Assembly: GCA_004555205.1 (NCBI GenBank)
Contig: SFIY01000034.1
Span: 1-15,629, forward strand
Direction: 5' to 3'
DNA from: Clostridiales bacterium
GTDB taxonomy: Bacteria > Bacillota > Clostridia > Oscillospirales > Oscillospiraceae
DNA length: 15,629 nucleotides
The translations under genes were made by a program, and so were the position numbers. The notes under the pieces were generated by a model. That model had not been told where the DNA came from. It did no database searches and was given only the letters and a program-made list of their open reading frames with translations. This document shows positions 14,394 through 15,629 of the stretch, piece after piece. Positions within the stretch are counted from its first letter, which is position 1. Each line of letters begins with the position of its first letter.

Positions 14394-15629
14394 ATGAGTA
14401 ATAGTTTGGCGAAAGTACATCCGGAGCTTGTTTCGGAATGGTCGGAAAGGAACTTTCCGCTTACTCCCGATAATATTACTTACGGCTCAAACAAGAGAGT
14501 TTGGTGGAAAGGCAGTTGCGGTCACGAATGGCAGGCGAGCGTGAAGGCTCGTTCCAAAGGCGAAGGCTGCCCCATTTGTTCAGGAGCAAGGGTTGTTGAG
14601 GGTATTAACGATTTGGCTACGGTAAAGCCGAAATTGTCATTAGAGTGGTCTGAGAAAAACACGATTAAGCCAACGGAGGTTACTGCCGGTTCTCATAAAA
14701 AAGTGATATGGAAGTGCGAACACGGTCACGAGTGGACGGCTACTGTCAAAAGCAGAACAATCAATAAAACAGGCTGTCCATACTGCTCACACAATAAAGT
14801 CCTTGCCGGATTCAATGACCTTGCTTCGCAGTATCCCGATATTGCTGCTGAATGGTCTGACAGAAATCTTCCGTTGCTACCTACAATGGTGACAGCCTTT
14901 GCAAACAGTAAGGCTTGGTGGAAATGCAAAGATTGCGGAAACGAGTGGCACACTCTTATTTCAACCCGTGCCGATGGGAGCAGATGTCCGTATTGCAGCG
15001 GATATACATTGCTCAAAGGATTTAATGACTTGGCGACTACGCACCCTGAACTTGCGGCTGAGTGGTCAGAAAGAAATTATCCCCTAATGCCTGATGAGGT
15101 AAACGCAAAATCAAGACACAATGTTTGGTGGAAGTGTAAGACCTGTGGCAATGAGTGGAAGTCCGTTATCAATGCTCGTGTAAAAGGAACAGTATGCCCG
15201 GTTTGTGCGGACAGGGCGGTTCTTGCAGGATACAATGATTTAGCCACAACGGACAGGAAACTGCTTGCTGAATGGGATTACGAAAAAAACTCTCTGCTCC
15301 CGACACAAGTGTCAAGAAAGTCAATGAAAAGTGTGTGGTGGAAATGTTCACTTGGACACTCTTGGAAAGCAAAAATCAGCGACAGAACAATTATCGGAGA
15401 AAAATGCACTGTGTGCGAAAACGAATATCGCTCCGTGTTCCCCGGCTTGGCTGTCGCCTATTACGCCAATCAAAAAGGACTAAAGGTACAGCTCGGTTCG
15501 GATAAACTGTTGGGAATACCTCTTGAAACATACATTCCGTCAGAAAAGCTGGCGATAGAATTTACGAACGGCTCAGAACATATGGAGGTTCTCAAAAGCC
15601 ATCTATGCAAGCAGCGAAATATAAAACTT
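14394..15629 (+). CDS. Zinc-ribbon array protein with nuclease-like C-terminus, 3' truncated by window
   Basis: The frame stays open for 412 residues to the window end. It contains five tandem repeats of about 66 residues of the pattern P(E/D)L..EWSERN.PL.P..V, then VWWKC..CGNEW, then CP.C and L.GFNDLA, which I recognise as the DUF4379-type (PF14311) probable zinc ribbon. Ligand pairs are Cys108/His112 with Cys128/Cys131, Cys178/Cys181 with Cys198/Cys201, Cys248/Cys251 with Cys268/Cys271, and Cys318/His322 with Cys338/Cys341. Repeat 1 has Gly40 instead of the first cysteine. After Phe349, IPLETYIPSEKLAIEF (375-390) resembles the strand pair of Vsr/PD-(D/E)XK-like endonucleases that often follow such ribbons; Glu378 and Glu389 are candidate metal ligands. 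Start ATG 14394 has AAGGAG at 10 nt. A DNA-binding nuclease of a mobile element or defence locus is likely, not proven. Confidence 0.8.
   Translation, partial: MSNSLAKVHPELVSEWSERNFPLTPDNITYGSNKRVWWKGSCGHEWQASVKARSKGEGCPICSGARVVEGINDLATVKPKLSLEWSEKNTIKPTEVTAGSHKKVIWKCEHGHEWTATVKSRTINKTGCPYCSHNKVLAGFNDLASQYPDIAAEWSDRNLPLLPTMVTAFANSKAWWKCKDCGNEWHTLISTRADGSRCPYCSGYTLLKGFNDLATTHPELAAEWSERNYPLMPDEVNAKSRHNVWWKCKTCGNEWKSVINARVKGTVCPVCADRAVLAGYNDLATTDRKLLAEWDYEKNSLLPTQVSRKSMKSVWWKCSLGHSWKAKISDRTIIGEKCTVCENEYRSVFPGLAVAYYANQKGLKVQLGSDKLLGIPLETYIPSEKLAIEFTNGSEHMEVLKSHLCKQRNIKL

Overview
The window looks like a chromosomal segment of a moderately GC-rich Gram-positive Clostridia bacterium, most likely a gut member of the Oscillospirales (Ruminococcaceae/Oscillospiraceae-like). 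This is inferred from the str-operon order with an L7Ae-like gene in front of rpsL, strong AGGAGG ribosome sites, SigA-type promoters, a PKTG sorting signal, a DUF4830 protein, and a CdaR-ftsE-ftsX-M23 peptidase cluster. No 16S or other definitive marker is present, so genus is not assignable.

Layout. 1-185 is the 3' end of a sortase-anchored surface protein, closed by a strong terminator. 186-481 is gene-free but holds three back-to-back hairpins and an extended -10 SigA promoter. 482-5242 is the translation (str) operon: L7Ae/YbxF-like protein, rpsL, rpsG, fusA, tuf. fusA is broken in this sequence: about 50 nt encoding roughly 17 residues of domain III are missing and the frame shifts at 3161-3163. 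tuf has its own promoter and a terminator shared with a convergent DUF4830 gene. Divergent from that gene is an RsuA-type 16S rRNA pseudouridine synthase, followed by a CdaR/PucR-type regulator with its own consensus promoter and terminator.

7872-10742 is a cell-division hydrolase module: promoter, ftsE, ftsX and a secreted coiled-coil M23 endopeptidase (EnvC/PcsB-like arrangement). It ends in a hairpin whose 3' arm is also the ribosome binding site of the next gene, an unrecognised cysteine-rich 233-residue protein. A perfect SigA promoter overlapping that gene's stop then drives greA-lysS.

After the lysS stop (13533) the character changes. There is an imperfect inverted repeat, three iterations of CTTACRCC, a hairpin, then an AT-rich lincosamide nucleotidyltransferase gene of the lnu(C) type with its own terminator, and finally a zinc-ribbon-array protein with a nuclease-like C-terminal segment that runs off the window. 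I read 13534-15629 as acquired DNA inserted next to lysS. No integrase or transposase is visible inside the window.

The most notable observations are the fusA lesion (real or an assembly fault), the lnu(C)-like gene and zinc-ribbon/nuclease gene at the lysS junction, the terminator/RBS overlap at 10699-10742, and the hairpin array at 254-355.
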